NCBI GenBank assembly: GCA_016928525.1
Contig: JAFGKO010000352.1
Span: forward strand, 1 to 44,035
Reading direction: 5' to 3'
Source: Anaerolineales bacterium
GTDB taxonomy: Bacteria > Chloroflexota > Anaerolineae > Anaerolineales > Villigracilaceae
Length of the DNA stretch: 44,035 bases
The position numbers and the translations under genes were made by a program. Of the stretch, positions 8,039-17,050 are shown piece by piece; the first letter of the stretch is position 1; each line of letters begins with the position of its first letter. The notes under the pieces are model-generated. The model had not been told where the DNA came from and ran no database searches. It saw only the letters and a list, made by a program, of their open reading frames with translations.

Positions 8039-8701
8039 GTGTCTCCTATGAGCGAACCGAACTCGAACAGTCAACTTGCCCAATTAGTCGCGGACCTGGA
8101 AGAAGATACTGTGCTTGCATTGGTAAAACAGCGTCTCGATGCCGGGGGTGATCCTCTGCAAATCATTAATGAATGCAATGAAGGCATGCGCGAAGTAGGT
8201 CAGCGCTATGAAAATGGTGATTATTTTGTTGCCGGGCTGATCATGTCCGGGGAGATCTTCCGCGAAGTTGTTGAGCTTGTCCAACCGCTCATAGAACGAC
8301 AATCGGAAGGAAACGCCTCGGGGCGCGTGTTGGTCGGTACCGTCTCCGGCGACATCCACGATATCGGCAAGAACATGTTCGGCATGTTGCTCTCCTGTCA
8401 CGGATTTGACGTCACCGACTTGGGCGTAGACGTTCCACCTGATGTCTTTGCGACCAAAGCTGTTGAAACAAAACCTGATATCGTGGGGTTGTCCGGTCTT
8501 ATCTCTGCTTCCTTTGAGACCATGAAAGAGACTATCACTGCCTTGCATACCCAGGCCAAAGAATACCATCTTTCCTTCCCCATCATCATCGGTGGTGGTA
8601 TGATTGATGACCAGGTCTGCCAGTATGTGGGGGCGGATTATTGGATGCCGGATGCAATGGCAGGCGTCAGGTTATGTGAAGAGTTGCTGAAAGAAAAATG
8701 A
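8039..8701 (+). CDS. Second methyltransferase corrinoid protein
   Basis: A 220-residue cobalamin-binding methyl carrier with the complete signature DIHDIGK (His107 the cobalt ligand), then LSGLIS and IIGGGMID. The N-terminal helical cap runs to about residue 90. GTG 8039 is taken as start because GGAGGG lies 6-7 nt before it and the gap to the regulator stop is 2 bp; the ATG at 8048 is too far from that site. It has no methyltransferase on its own side, so it either shares the divergent enzymes or serves another set elsewhere. Similarity to the protein at 4864-5490 (same VTDLGVDVPP block) shows a paralogous pair; unlike that one it keeps the Gly in the His motif. Confidence 0.93.
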   Translation: MSPMSEPNSNSQLAQLVADLEEDTVLALVKQRLDAGGDPLQIINECNEGMREVGQRYENGDYFVAGLIMSGEIFREVVELVQPLIERQSEGNASGRVLVGTVSGDIHDIGKNMFGMLLSCHGFDVTDLGVDVPPDVFATKAVETKPDIVGLSGLISASFETMKETITALHTQAKEYHLSFPIIIGGGMIDDQVCQYVGADYWMPDAMAGVRLCEELLKEK

Positions 8702-8734
8702 AAATTGAACGGTTCCTGTTTGATTTAAAGATGA

Positions 8735-8770
8735 AGTGACTGCCATCTCGAAGATGACAGTCACCTTTTC
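8735..8770 (+). terminator. Intrinsic terminator of the gntR-corrinoid unit
   Basis: GTGACTG (8736-8742) pairs with CAGTCAC (8758-8764) and CATCT with AGATG inside it, followed by CTTTTC. It lies 35 bp past the corrinoid stop. Confidence 0.8.
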
Positions 8771-8806
8771 ATCTTTGCCTGGGCATTCACCTCTTCAATA
8801 TCATAT

Positions 8807-11383
8807 TCAAGGTATCAACCGCAGATGTCCCTCGGCATTACTGACAGCCGCCTGTTCATTCCATAACATCGGATAATATTCGACCGAAGCCCATAGCGGA
8901 GCCATGTCAGCGTAATGAGGGTGGTAGGCATGACCGGACTGCCCAGTGGTGTGGATGGCGAATGAGTTATCCAGGTTGCTCAAATCGACGATCTCACGCT
9001 CAGAGGGCAGCCAGTCGACCGCGAAGGATTCGCCCACTGTCCAGCCAGTGGCATTGACGATTCCGCTACCCCCACTGGTTTCGAATGGGCCGCGATTGAA
9101 CAAAGCCTCAATCGGGCCGATGCCTGATTCACCCAAAGTCTCGTTTTGAAAGACAACTGTATGTAACTCGCCCCATGTCGGCCATTTATCGGTATCCCGG
9201 CCATACTCTTTTTGCATCTGTTCTATTGTTTCCTCAAAGGCCAGGGCAAAGATGTTATCGCGCGTTTCGACAACGGCTTCAGAGTCTTTGTCGTCCCACC
9301 AGGGGCTGGCGGGCTGGGTCACCAGGTTACGCATCACTTCATACCAACGTGCTCCGCCGCCGGGCCAGTATTCTTCAGGCAAATCGTCTTTGAAGTTCTT
9401 CATCAACAAGTTCCACCAGAACCATTCGAATACAGCTGTGGACTGTGAGTCGGCGCGGTTCTGGTAGTCCCATGAGCTAAGGAGTTGCTCTCTAACGGTG
9501 GCAAGCTCAGGGTCCAGTTCTACCGAAAGCAGAACAGGCACGAGTGTTTCAGCGTTCAAATTCTTCGAGTCCCCGTGCATGGATTGGAAGTAAGCGATGT
9601 CGATCTTCCCTGGGGCATTTTCGAGCATATCTACGATGCGTTCGGCGCGGAAGCCGTAATCCCAGTCAGTTGTGACCAGGTATGGGTAATCCCAGGGATG
9701 GGTCTGGTTATTGGCAGTAGCGATGTAACCGCTATCGGGGTTGAAGGCGTAGGGTAGTTCTTCGAAGGGGATGAAACCTGTCCAATCGTATTCATCCGTC
9801 CAGCCGGGGACAGGCAGGTGGCCGTCGCCGCGAGCACGGATGGGAATATCGCCCGGCATCTGGTAGCCGATGTTGCCTGCTGTGTCTGCGTATAGCAAGT
9901 TCTGCGCCGGGACATGGAAGTCTCGCGCCGCGTCTCTGAACTGTTCCCAATTTTGGGCATTGTTAAAACCCCAAATGGCTTCGAACGGCGTGGATGGTTC
10001 CAGGGCCATCCATGCCAGCGAGATGACGTAGTTCTCAGGCAGTTCGACGCCTGCTTTTTCCTTAAATGGCATGGCTTCTTTATCTTTCGGATCCACTTCG
10101 TCTTTGAGCGGTCCATAGGTATCGGAGACAACCGGACCATGCCTGGTGCTACGAACAGTCAGCTCAACAGGATCGCCACCACCGACATGGATGGTCTCCG
10201 TGCGCGTTTCGAAATCTACCCACTTGCCATTTACTTCGTATTGGTTTGGGTTCTCCGGGTTGACCTTTTCGATGTACAAGTCCATCACATCTGGGCCAAC
10301 GTTGGTGAAACCCCAGGCGATCTGGTCGTTGTGACCGGCGACCACGCCCGGCACGCTCACAAAGGAGAAGCCGGTTACTTCCAGTGGACAGGCCTCGGTC
10401 TTGGGTTGGCAATGCAATGCATTTTGGTACCAGATAGAAGGCATCCGTTTGGCCAGATGCATGTCATTGGCAAACAAGGGCATGCCCGTTGTGGTCAGCT
10501 TCCCTGAGACAGCCCAGGAGTTGGAGCCAATGCCATCGCCGCGCGGGCCAAGTACTTTGTCAACCAGAGCGATGTTTTGTTGGAGGGCGATCAAGCTTTC
10601 CGCGGGTACTACGTAATGCTCTGATTTTACAGTAGATTGCTGCGCTGCAGCGCTACCCTCCCCAATCTCCGGCACAATCACCGGGTGATCCTGCGGGTAT
10701 GGGGGGAATAATTCATCTACCTGTTCTGGGGTCAGCGTTTTGAGCAGGATGGCGCGCTCGATCTCATCGTCCATATTGCCTGCCAAATCCCAGGCCATGG
10801 CCTTGCCCCATGTCAGCGAATGGACCGGCGTCCAGGGCTCGATGGTGTAATCGGGGTTGAGCGCGCCGGTCAGGATCAGGTATTCCAGGCTGAGTTCGAC
10901 CGGTTCGCGGCTCTGAATGTAGGCGTTTACGCCTGCGGCATAATCATCGAGGATGGCTTGAGACTCAGGACTGAGCATGACATATTCCTGTTCGGCAATC
11001 TGACGCCAGCCCAGTGTGCGCAGGAATTTATCAGTATCTACCTGGCCTTCTCCGAACATCTCCGACAACCGTCCGGAGCCGATATGCCGCCAGAAATCCA
11101 TTTGCCAGAAACGGTCCTGAGCATGCACGTAGCCCTGCGCGAAGAACAAATCGTGCAGTGTGCTGGCGTAGATATGCGGAATGCCCATCCTGTCGCGATA
11201 GATGTCCACTGGGCCATCAAGCCCGCTAATTTGCAGTTCCCCGTCTATCTGCGGGAAGGATTTTGGCGCGACAGTGTTAGGGATATAATTTTTGAGATAA
11301 TACGTACCGGATGCGCCTGCAAGCACTGCGAGAACGACTACCCCAATGCCAACGCGTGAAAAGATAAGCCCTACCTTTTTCAT
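8807..11383 (-). CDS. Penicillin acylase family Ntn-hydrolase, membrane-anchored
   Basis: An 858-residue member of the penicillin/cephalosporin/acyl-homoserine-lactone acylase family, which cleave amide bonds after autocatalytic processing. After a basic N-terminus, residues about 8-30 form a hydrophobic anchor or signal (VGIGVVVLAVLAG). The alpha part has VDIYRDRMGIPHIYA and GYVHAQDRFWQMDFWR; the beta chain should start at Ser287 in DGIGSNSWAVSG, the family nucleophile. FANDMHL and AGHNDQIAWGFTNVGPD follow as usual. ATG 11383 is chosen because GGAGGAG is 5 nt upstream; the open frame extends 44 codons further into a palindromic repeat and is not coding. Likely exported to the cell surface. 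Real substrate unknown: lactones, peptides and acyl amides are all possible. Confidence 0.93.
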   Translation of the reverse strand: MKKVGLIFSRVGIGVVVLAVLAGASGTYYLKNYIPNTVAPKSFPQIDGELQISGLDGPVDIYRDRMGIPHIYASTLHDLFFAQGYVHAQDRFWQMDFWRHIGSGRLSEMFGEGQVDTDKFLRTLGWRQIAEQEYVMLSPESQAILDDYAAGVNAYIQSREPVELSLEYLILTGALNPDYTIEPWTPVHSLTWGKAMAWDLAGNMDDEIERAILLKTLTPEQVDELFPPYPQDHPVIVPEIGEGSAAAQQSTVKSEHYVVPAESLIALQQNIALVDKVLGPRGDGIGSNSWAVSGKLTTTGMPLFANDMHLAKRMPSIWYQNALHCQPKTEACPLEVTGFSFVSVPGVVAGHNDQIAWGFTNVGPDVMDLYIEKVNPENPNQYEVNGKWVDFETRTETIHVGGGDPVELTVRSTRHGPVVSDTYGPLKDEVDPKDKEAMPFKEKAGVELPENYVISLAWMALEPSTPFEAIWGFNNAQNWEQFRDAARDFHVPAQNLLYADTAGNIGYQMPGDIPIRARGDGHLPVPGWTDEYDWTGFIPFEELPYAFNPDSGYIATANNQTHPWDYPYLVTTDWDYGFRAERIVDMLENAPGKIDIAYFQSMHGDSKNLNAETLVPVLLSVELDPELATVREQLLSSWDYQNRADSQSTAVFEWFWWNLLMKNFKDDLPEEYWPGGGARWYEVMRNLVTQPASPWWDDKDSEAVVETRDNIFALAFEETIEQMQKEYGRDTDKWPTWGELHTVVFQNETLGESGIGPIEALFNRGPFETSGGSGIVNATGWTVGESFAVDWLPSEREIVDLSNLDNSFAIHTTGQSGHAYHPHYADMAPLWASVEYYPMLWNEQAAVSNAEGHLRLIP

Positions 11384-11406
11384 GTCACTCCTCCGAATGG
11401 CGAATA

Positions 11407-11478
11407 TATAATACCCACGGTCATAAATTGCGCGTTCCTTCTCGTAAAAGAGCGCAATTTGTGACCGCCCTGGGTATA
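11407..11478. repeat. 72-bp structured repeat family B, copy 1
   Basis: Ends in ATACCCA/TGGGTAT terminal inverted repeats and contains a 15-bp stem (GGTCATAAATTGCGC with its partner, one G-T pair read on the plus strand) around the loop TTCCTTCTCGTAAAAGA. The second copy is at 27319-27390, also exactly 72 bp, 63 of 72 identical, with the same loop. Lies between the penicillin acylase gene and the divergent membrane protein gene. Confidence 0.85.
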
Positions 11479-11534
11479 AACGATTATACTCAAGAAGGAA
11501 CACAGCAAGCTGCAATTCGTAACGCTATTCAGGA

Positions 11535-13103
11535 GTGAATAAAAAAAAGTCAATGAACGTAAAAGATGCCCATAAGCTATTTTTATGGCTGGCCTTGTTG
11601 CTGGGCGGTATTGTCCGTTTTGCGCCGGTTGCGATGGCTGGCTTCCCGGTCAATGATGGCGGCATGTTCTACGTCATGGTCGAGGAACTCCAGGCCAATC
11701 ACTTCCTGCTCCCTGCTTTCACCCAATATAACCTGGTTGATATTCCTTTTGCGTACCCCCCCTTTGGCCTTTACGCCAGCGCCTTGATCTCCAGCCTGCT
11801 CCGCATCCCTGCCCTGGATGTCGTCCGCTGGTTGCCGCCCCTGGTCAGTACGCTGTCGCTTCTGGCTTTTTATTTGCTGGCCGACGAAATCCTGGGTTCC
11901 CGTATACAGGCCGCCCTCGCGACGATATTTTATGGACTTGTCCCTGATTCTTTTGGATGGGCGATCATGGGCGGCGGGATCACGCGTTCCTTTGGACTTT
12001 TATTCCTGTTCCTGACCATCGCGTTCGCCAATCGCCTCTATAAACGGACCTCCAGCCTGCATGCCGTCCTGACGGCTATCTTCGGAGCCCTGGCCTTTCT
12101 CAGCCACCCCGAAACCGGGCTGCAGGCTGCCGCAGCCTGTATCCTGCTCTGGCTCTTTCGCGGGCGTAGCATGCGGACTTTGCTATGGTCGGCGGTCGTT
12201 GCCTTCGGGGTCGCCGCGTTGACAGCGCCCTGGTGGGGAACGGTGCTGGCACAGCATGGCCTGGCTCCCTTCCAGTCGGCCATGCAGACCAGCAACGACG
12301 GCGCCTTCCACCTGGCCGAACTGCTGACCTTGCAACTCGGCGACGGTGTCTTCTTCAGCCTGACAGTAGCCTTGGGAGTGATCGGTTTTCTGGGGGTATT
12401 AGCGCGGCGAAAATTCCTGCTGCCAGTCTGGCTGGTCGTGCCGTTCTTCGTGGATCCACGCAGCGCGGGCGGGATGGCCTTTCTGCCTATGTCTATACTG
12501 GCGGCGTATGGTTTCGACCAGTTATTGGCGCCCGCTTTGCTCTCTTTGCGAGGGCGCGAAGGCGAGTGGCTGACGGATCACTTTGTGACCCTGAGCTTTT
12601 TGGGGATAGCTTTTTATTTGTTCTTTAGCTCGGGCATCTTTGGGGTTGGGCTGGTTAGTGGGAGCCTGTCCGCGGCTGACCGAGAGACGATAGCCTGGGT
12701 GGACGCAAATATCCCAGCCGGGAGTGACTTTTTGCTGCTAACGGGCGAACAATATTCGATGAAGGACCCTTTCCAGGAGTGGTTCCCGGCGCTGACAAAC
12801 CAGCATAGCCAGACAACGTTACAAGGCGCTGAATGGACCCTAGGCGCGGACTTTTTCCCCTTTTACGGCGAACTGGTCGCCTTACAGCATTGTGCGGATG
12901 TCAGCTGCATCGAAGCCTGGGGGGAGCGCACCGGATTGGAGCACCAATATCTTCTTGTTAAAGTCTTGACGGAGGAGAGCAATTCTTCGTTACGGGCATC
13001 GCTGGCGTTGTTGTTGGATTCTGTCCGCGATTCAGAACAGTACGAGCCAGTTCACGAGACAGACAATGCAATTATCTTTCAGTACGATGGAAATTCTCCA
13101 TAA
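11535..13103 (+). CDS. Polytopic membrane protein, GT-C glycosyltransferase-like
   Basis: A roughly 520-residue protein with about ten hydrophobic helices in the first 380 residues and a soluble C-terminal part (about 385-522). The first extracytoplasmic loop has paired acidic or polar residues (VNDGGMFY, around residue 40) and the pattern FAYPPFGLY, as in PMT/ArnT-like GT-C glycosyltransferases that use polyprenyl-phosphate sugars. I do not recognise a specific family member, so the function stays open. The start is unclear: GTG 11535 overlaps the only AGGAG site, while ATG 11553 is 17 nt beyond it. Transcribed away from the penicillin acylase gene and ended by a terminator at 13110-13139. 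Confidence 0.75.
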   Translation: MNKKKSMNVKDAHKLFLWLALLLGGIVRFAPVAMAGFPVNDGGMFYVMVEELQANHFLLPAFTQYNLVDIPFAYPPFGLYASALISSLLRIPALDVVRWLPPLVSTLSLLAFYLLADEILGSRIQAALATIFYGLVPDSFGWAIMGGGITRSFGLLFLFLTIAFANRLYKRTSSLHAVLTAIFGALAFLSHPETGLQAAAACILLWLFRGRSMRTLLWSAVVAFGVAALTAPWWGTVLAQHGLAPFQSAMQTSNDGAFHLAELLTLQLGDGVFFSLTVALGVIGFLGVLARRKFLLPVWLVVPFFVDPRSAGGMAFLPMSILAAYGFDQLLAPALLSLRGREGEWLTDHFVTLSFLGIAFYLFFSSGIFGVGLVSGSLSAADRETIAWVDANIPAGSDFLLLTGEQYSMKDPFQEWFPALTNQHSQTTLQGAEWTLGADFFPFYGELVALQHCADVSCIEAWGERTGLEHQYLLVKVLTEESNSSLRASLALLLDSVRDSEQYEPVHETDNAIIFQYDGNSP

Positions 13104-13109
13104 GCATTG

Positions 13110-13139
13110 AGCGCCGAGAAATCCCGGCGCTTATTTTTT
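13110..13139 (+). terminator. Intrinsic terminator
   Basis: AGCGCCG pairs with CGGCGCT around an 8-nt loop, followed by TATTTTTT, just past the membrane protein stop. Confidence 0.88.
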
Positions 13140-13186
13140 ACTTGATTTACCAGCAGATCATCACCACCCTGCAATATAGGAATGGA

Positions 13187-15706
13187 TCACTTGACTGTCC
13201 CTAGCAACCTTGGATACCAATACCACAAAATATCTGCGGCTCGTTTGCCGTGCACGGAAGCCGACTTGTCCTGCAGGATGGTCGGAGGATAATAACCACG
13301 ACTGATAAAGCCGCCTACCCATTGGCGCTGGTTGATCGCCGTCAGCAGGGATTCGTAAATATCGGCTTGCAATTGCAGGTTCAGGGTCACGGAAGTTGCG
13401 TCTGGGTTTGGCGGGCTGAGTTTCGTCCAGTGCAGGCATCCACCGCGTCCGTCGGAGAGACATCCACTGGCCGATCCGCTGGCCGAGGGATAAGCTGCCG
13501 CAATGATGACTGGCTTGCCGAGCAGGGAAACCAACGGTGAAACATTTGTGTCCAGCAAGCGGCCAGCTTCGTCAGTCATACTCTCTTTGGATGGGTTGGA
13601 TGAATCGCTCAGCTTTAAACTCCATAGCAGGTAGACGCCATCGATGTCGCTCAAAAAGCCGAGCGGTGTGTCCACGTACTCGTAGTCGTAGGGCAATGCC
13701 CAAAGGATCGTGCCCCGGAAGTGTGTGCGCACTTCGGCGATGATGGATTTCCAGCGGGTCTCGGCATCAGCCGGAACGCCCGATGAGGTCGCGCCGTCCG
13801 ACAGCGTGCCGTTAGGTAACGCCGGTTCGACCCAGTCGCCGCCCAGGATTAATGTCTGCGCACCGGATTGGGTGGCCAGGTCGGCGAAGTTGATGACAAA
13901 GGCGCGGTAATGGTCGAACCAGGTCTGCCACCAATCCCTATTCTTTGGAGCGGAGGCCCAGAAATCGTCCGCGTTGGATGCGAAGCGTGGCGTGGGGAAG
14001 ATCGTCACGTTCATATTCAGCGCACGCGCCTGTGTGACCATGCGATAGGTGTCGTTCCAAAACGCGTCTTTACCGGGGACAGGAGCTAACACCAGTGGGA
14101 AGGATTTATCATAGGTCCAGGTGGGCGTCAACACGACCCAGTTTGAACCGAGCGCCTGGACATTTTGCATCGCCTGCGGCATGGATGTCACCCAATTTGG
14201 GTGCTGGGTTGGTTGCAGTTCCACGCCGGCTATGAAATCATTTTGACGCACGCTCACTGGAATGCCTACCAGATTGCCGGGTGGAGTGCTTTCGAGCCAG
14301 GCCCAGGCATTGACGGTGTCTTTGATGTCCTGTGGGGCCAGGCTGGTCGTCACCTGCCGTCCACGGACAGAATCGCCTGTAGTGGCGGTGTCGTCTGCGC
14401 TGCCGCATTGACCGGCGCGACAGTAGCGATAACCAAAGTCTCCCAAGATACTCAGCGGGCTATACAGCTTGTATACCCAGCGGTTATTGCCAATCGGCCA
14501 CATTGGGACGGGTTCGGTCCAGCCGTAAGGGTTGAACTGGATATAGACGATATCGCCAACGGGGGTGTTGGTGGGCACATCCGCTTCGAACAAGATGGGC
14601 GAAGAACTACCCGCCTGCCAGGTTTCCACGGACTCGTTGATAACTGTATCTGTTTCCGGGACGATCAATTGCCTGACGACAAACTCGCTGTTGGTTCTGT
14701 GTTCCGCGTTCCAGAATCCATCCCCTAATGTGTATTTATAACGAACGTCCGCTCCGCTCGGCAGGCGCAGTGTTATGGTATAGCGCCCGTCCGGCAGGGC
14801 CGTCATGATCGGCATTCTGTCGGCCACGGCGCTGATGCCGCCACGCAGGTCGGCAAACGTATTGCCAAGCTGGAACAGGTTCCCGCCCAGACGCACCGGC
14901 GCACCCGGCAAGGTGTTGGACGGCACTGTGATGTTGAAGGTGACATTCACCAGCGGCGCAGGTTTCAGGAAAAGCTTGACCGGTGTGTTCAGGTTTTCAA
15001 GTATCGTTGCGCCCTGCTGGAAGGTTTGATAGGTTCCATCTAATGCGTATGCAACCAAATTGTGAGTACCGGGGGGGAGACCTTCCAAATCGAAGCGCCC
15101 GGCGGAATCGGTGATGGTTTGTACGCCACCGGCCGTGACCATGATATTCGCCAACGGACCGCTGCCTTCCGCATAGACTTCACCTTGGATGCTGCCGGTC
15201 TTGCCCGCAAACGTGCGGTCGATCCAACTCGCGACCATATCGCGCGTTTCTCCCGGACCGTTGACCTGATACAAACGATAACGGACGGCTACATCCGTAC
15301 CGCTGTCTTCCTGTAACTGAACATTGGAACGGCGAACGTAACGATATTTCACAATCGAGTTGAGCGAAAGAGGCAGGGAGATCGCGTACGTCTGCGGGTC
15401 GCGGGGTTCCATCGGGTAGAGCACGCTGTTCAGCGCCAGGCCGGTGACCTCGTCGAGGATGGCAATTGCCAGGCTTTCACCTGCTGCAAGCGGTTCGGGA
15501 ATGATTGCAATAAAGGTGACCTGTGCCATGGGCCTGGGCGTTGGTGTTGGCCCGCTGGGAGCAGGAGATGCGGTGGGGTTTTCACCTCTACCAGGAAACG
15601 AAGGTAGTTTAATCAAGGACAACTGGCAACCGGAATTGCTTACAATAAAGATGAAAAGTAATGCAAGGAGGCCAAGCTTTCGTATGCTCGGTTTTATCAG
15701 TTTCAT
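13187..15706 (-). CDS. Large secreted lipoprotein with starch-binding-like and glycoside-hydrolase-like domains
   Basis: An 839-residue protein with a basic N-terminus, hydrophobic stretch and a lipobox-like end (VSNSGC, Cys27), then a Pro/Thr linker (about 44-60). About 170-245 is a carboxypeptidase-regulatory-like beta-sandwich (SIQGEVYAEGSGPLANIMV, TDSAGRFDLEGLPPGTHNL). Two CBM20-like modules follow (VNVTFNITVPSNTLPG and ILFEADVPTNTPVGD). The C-terminal 330 residues look like a TIM-barrel glycosidase of the GH113/DUF4434 kind (NVQALGSNWVVLTPTW, LNMNVTIFPTPRF, LILGGDWVEP, DIDGVYLLW). Binding and perhaps cleaving a cell-surface or environmental glycan is inferred. The ATG overlaps the tatC stop by 4 nt, so it is the last gene of the tat operon. 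The signal is Sec/lipoprotein-like without a twin-Arg motif. Confidence 0.78.
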   Translation of the reverse strand: MKLIKPSIRKLGLLALLFIFIVSNSGCQLSLIKLPSFPGRGENPTASPAPSGPTPTPRPMAQVTFIAIIPEPLAAGESLAIAILDEVTGLALNSVLYPMEPRDPQTYAISLPLSLNSIVKYRYVRRSNVQLQEDSGTDVAVRYRLYQVNGPGETRDMVASWIDRTFAGKTGSIQGEVYAEGSGPLANIMVTAGGVQTITDSAGRFDLEGLPPGTHNLVAYALDGTYQTFQQGATILENLNTPVKLFLKPAPLVNVTFNITVPSNTLPGAPVRLGGNLFQLGNTFADLRGGISAVADRMPIMTALPDGRYTITLRLPSGADVRYKYTLGDGFWNAEHRTNSEFVVRQLIVPETDTVINESVETWQAGSSSPILFEADVPTNTPVGDIVYIQFNPYGWTEPVPMWPIGNNRWVYKLYSPLSILGDFGYRYCRAGQCGSADDTATTGDSVRGRQVTTSLAPQDIKDTVNAWAWLESTPPGNLVGIPVSVRQNDFIAGVELQPTQHPNWVTSMPQAMQNVQALGSNWVVLTPTWTYDKSFPLVLAPVPGKDAFWNDTYRMVTQARALNMNVTIFPTPRFASNADDFWASAPKNRDWWQTWFDHYRAFVINFADLATQSGAQTLILGGDWVEPALPNGTLSDGATSSGVPADAETRWKSIIAEVRTHFRGTILWALPYDYEYVDTPLGFLSDIDGVYLLWSLKLSDSSNPSKESMTDEAGRLLDTNVSPLVSLLGKPVIIAAAYPSASGSASGCLSDGRGGCLHWTKLSPPNPDATSVTLNLQLQADIYESLLTAINQRQWVGGFISRGYYPPTILQDKSASVHGKRAADILWYWYPRLLGTVK

Positions 15707-16614
15707 TCTCCCTCCTGGGGAATTTCTTGTCTACCTTCGCGACGGATTCTTCCTCGATAGGCGATAAAACTTAATCCAATGCTGACAAAATAGAGCAGAC
15801 TCATGGGCGCCATGACCAGCGCCATGTTGACCGGGTCTACAGTCGGCGTGATGGCTGCCGCCAGGATGGCGATCACTACGATGGCAATACGCCAATGCTC
15901 GGAAAGCACTCTCGGTTTAACAAATCCAATTGCCGTGAGTACATAGATCACCAACGGGAACTCAAAGGCCACCCCGATCCAGAACATCACACCGGTGATG
16001 AAGTTGAAATAAGATGCCGGGCGTAGCTCGGCCTGGATGCCCATGAAATTGAGCAGGAAAGGCAATGCAGCGGGCATCATGATGTAATAGGCGAAGGCCA
16101 TGCCGCAGATAAAGAGGAAGGTGGCCAGCGGAATGGCAATCAGGCCAAACCTGCGCGAGCCGGGCCTCAAGCCTGGGGCGGCAAACAACCAGAATTCGAA
16201 GGCGATGTAGGGGAGTGAAATTGCCAGGCCGGAGAGCAACGCCACTTTCATGAACACGCCGATGGATTCGGTCACCTCGATAGCCCGTAGGGTTTCCAGG
16301 CCGCCTACGGGCTGGGCCAGGTAACCTATCAGGCTTTGTGTGAAGGTAAACGAAACACTTACCGCCAGGGCTAACCCTAGAAGCGAGCGCAACAGGTGTT
16401 TGCGCAAATCCTCGACCTGATCCCACATTGCCTGGCGGATGTCTTTGTCAGTGACCACGCCGCTGACCACGTCCATGAGCGCGTGTTCATCGGGTTCCTC
16501 GGTCAGGAATTCCTGGATTTGGCGATAGGCGCGGAAGGGGAAGGAGATGACCCACCAAAGCAGGCGAAAAGGAACTGTGATCAGTCTCCACAGGCCGTAA
16601 AAAAACTTACGCAT
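15703..16614 (-). CDS. tatC: Twin-arginine translocase subunit TatC
   Basis: The multi-spanning receptor core of the Tat pathway, which moves folded proteins across the membrane. 303 residues; the core begins near residue 60 (WDQVEDLRKHLLRSLLG) and has six membrane helices with the family motifs SLPYIAFEFWLFAAPGL (after TM2) and FGVAFEFPLVIY-like GVAFEFPLVIYVL (about 215). The first 55 residues, with an amphipathic hydrophobic stretch (FRLLWWVISFPFRAY), are an unusual extension compared with the normal 230-260 residues. It overlaps the tatA/B gene by 8 nt and the following lipoprotein gene by 4 nt, so the three are translationally coupled. Confidence 0.95.
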   Translation of the reverse strand: MRKFFYGLWRLITVPFRLLWWVISFPFRAYRQIQEFLTEEPDEHALMDVVSGVVTDKDIRQAMWDQVEDLRKHLLRSLLGLALAVSVSFTFTQSLIGYLAQPVGGLETLRAIEVTESIGVFMKVALLSGLAISLPYIAFEFWLFAAPGLRPGSRRFGLIAIPLATFLFICGMAFAYYIMMPAALPFLLNFMGIQAELRPASYFNFITGVMFWIGVAFEFPLVIYVLTAIGFVKPRVLSEHWRIAIVVIAILAAAITPTVDPVNMALVMAPMSLLYFVSIGLSFIAYRGRIRREGRQEIPQEGE

Positions 16615-17047
16615 TCTTGTTGGTTTCCTTGTTGTTTTCTTTGGCCTTCTCTTGCGCAGGTGGCGGGGTTGCCTCAGGAGAGGCGATATTGTTTTCGGGT
16701 TCCTCAGCAGGCGCGGGCCTGGATTGAGGCGGTTTCGGTCTGGCCGAGGCCGGATTGGCCCATGTTCCGAATCCTTTTACGTCGGTAGATTCCTTGATTT
16801 CTTTTCCGATCTTGCCCACATCTTTTTCGAGATCTTCCAGATTTGCCTCACGCATCAGTCGATTGGGTAAATTGCGAATTTCGCGCGAGGTATCGCGGAA
16901 AGCGCGCCATCCATCGGAGGTAGTCAGGTCTCGTAGCCAACGGCCAATGGTGCGGCTGGTTTTTTCCATATCCTTGGGGCCAAGCACGATGAGGACGATC
17001 AAAATAATGAAAACAAGTTCAGTAGGACCAATGCCGAAGATGTCCAT
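16607..17047 (-). CDS. Sec-independent translocase TatA/TatB-like protein
   Basis: A 146-residue single-span protein: MDIFGIGPTELVFIILIVLIVLGPKDM is cut here to its key features, a TatA/B transmembrane helix (residues 7-23) with the Gly-Pro hinge at 24-25, followed by an amphipathic helix (TSRTIGRWLRDL) and a long charged then Pro/Ala/Glu-rich tail. The Glu at position 10 and length favour TatB over TatA. Directly upstream of and overlapping tatC. No second TatA-type gene is in the window. Starts 3 bp after nusB, so all are in one operon. Confidence 0.92.
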   Translation of the reverse strand: MDIFGIGPTELVFIILIVLIVLGPKDMEKTSRTIGRWLRDLTTSDGWRAFRDTSREIRNLPNRLMREANLEDLEKDVGKIGKEIKESTDVKGFGTWANPASARPKPPQSRPAPAEEPENNIASPEATPPPAQEKAKENNKETNKNA

Positions 17048-17050
17048 AAT

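Noticed and set aside
3533..8701. Pyrrolysine (in-frame TAG) methyltransferase of the MttB/MtbB/MtmB type
   Set aside because: All genes of the methyl-transfer island are full-length without internal TAG, and no MttB-like sequence was found.
8807..11515. Longer penicillin acylase and UMF1 proteins with a shared peptide IALFYEKE-x-AI at their N-termini
   Set aside because: The shared peptide is only the translation of repeat B; both genes have a better start downstream with a strong ribosome site (11383 and 27220).
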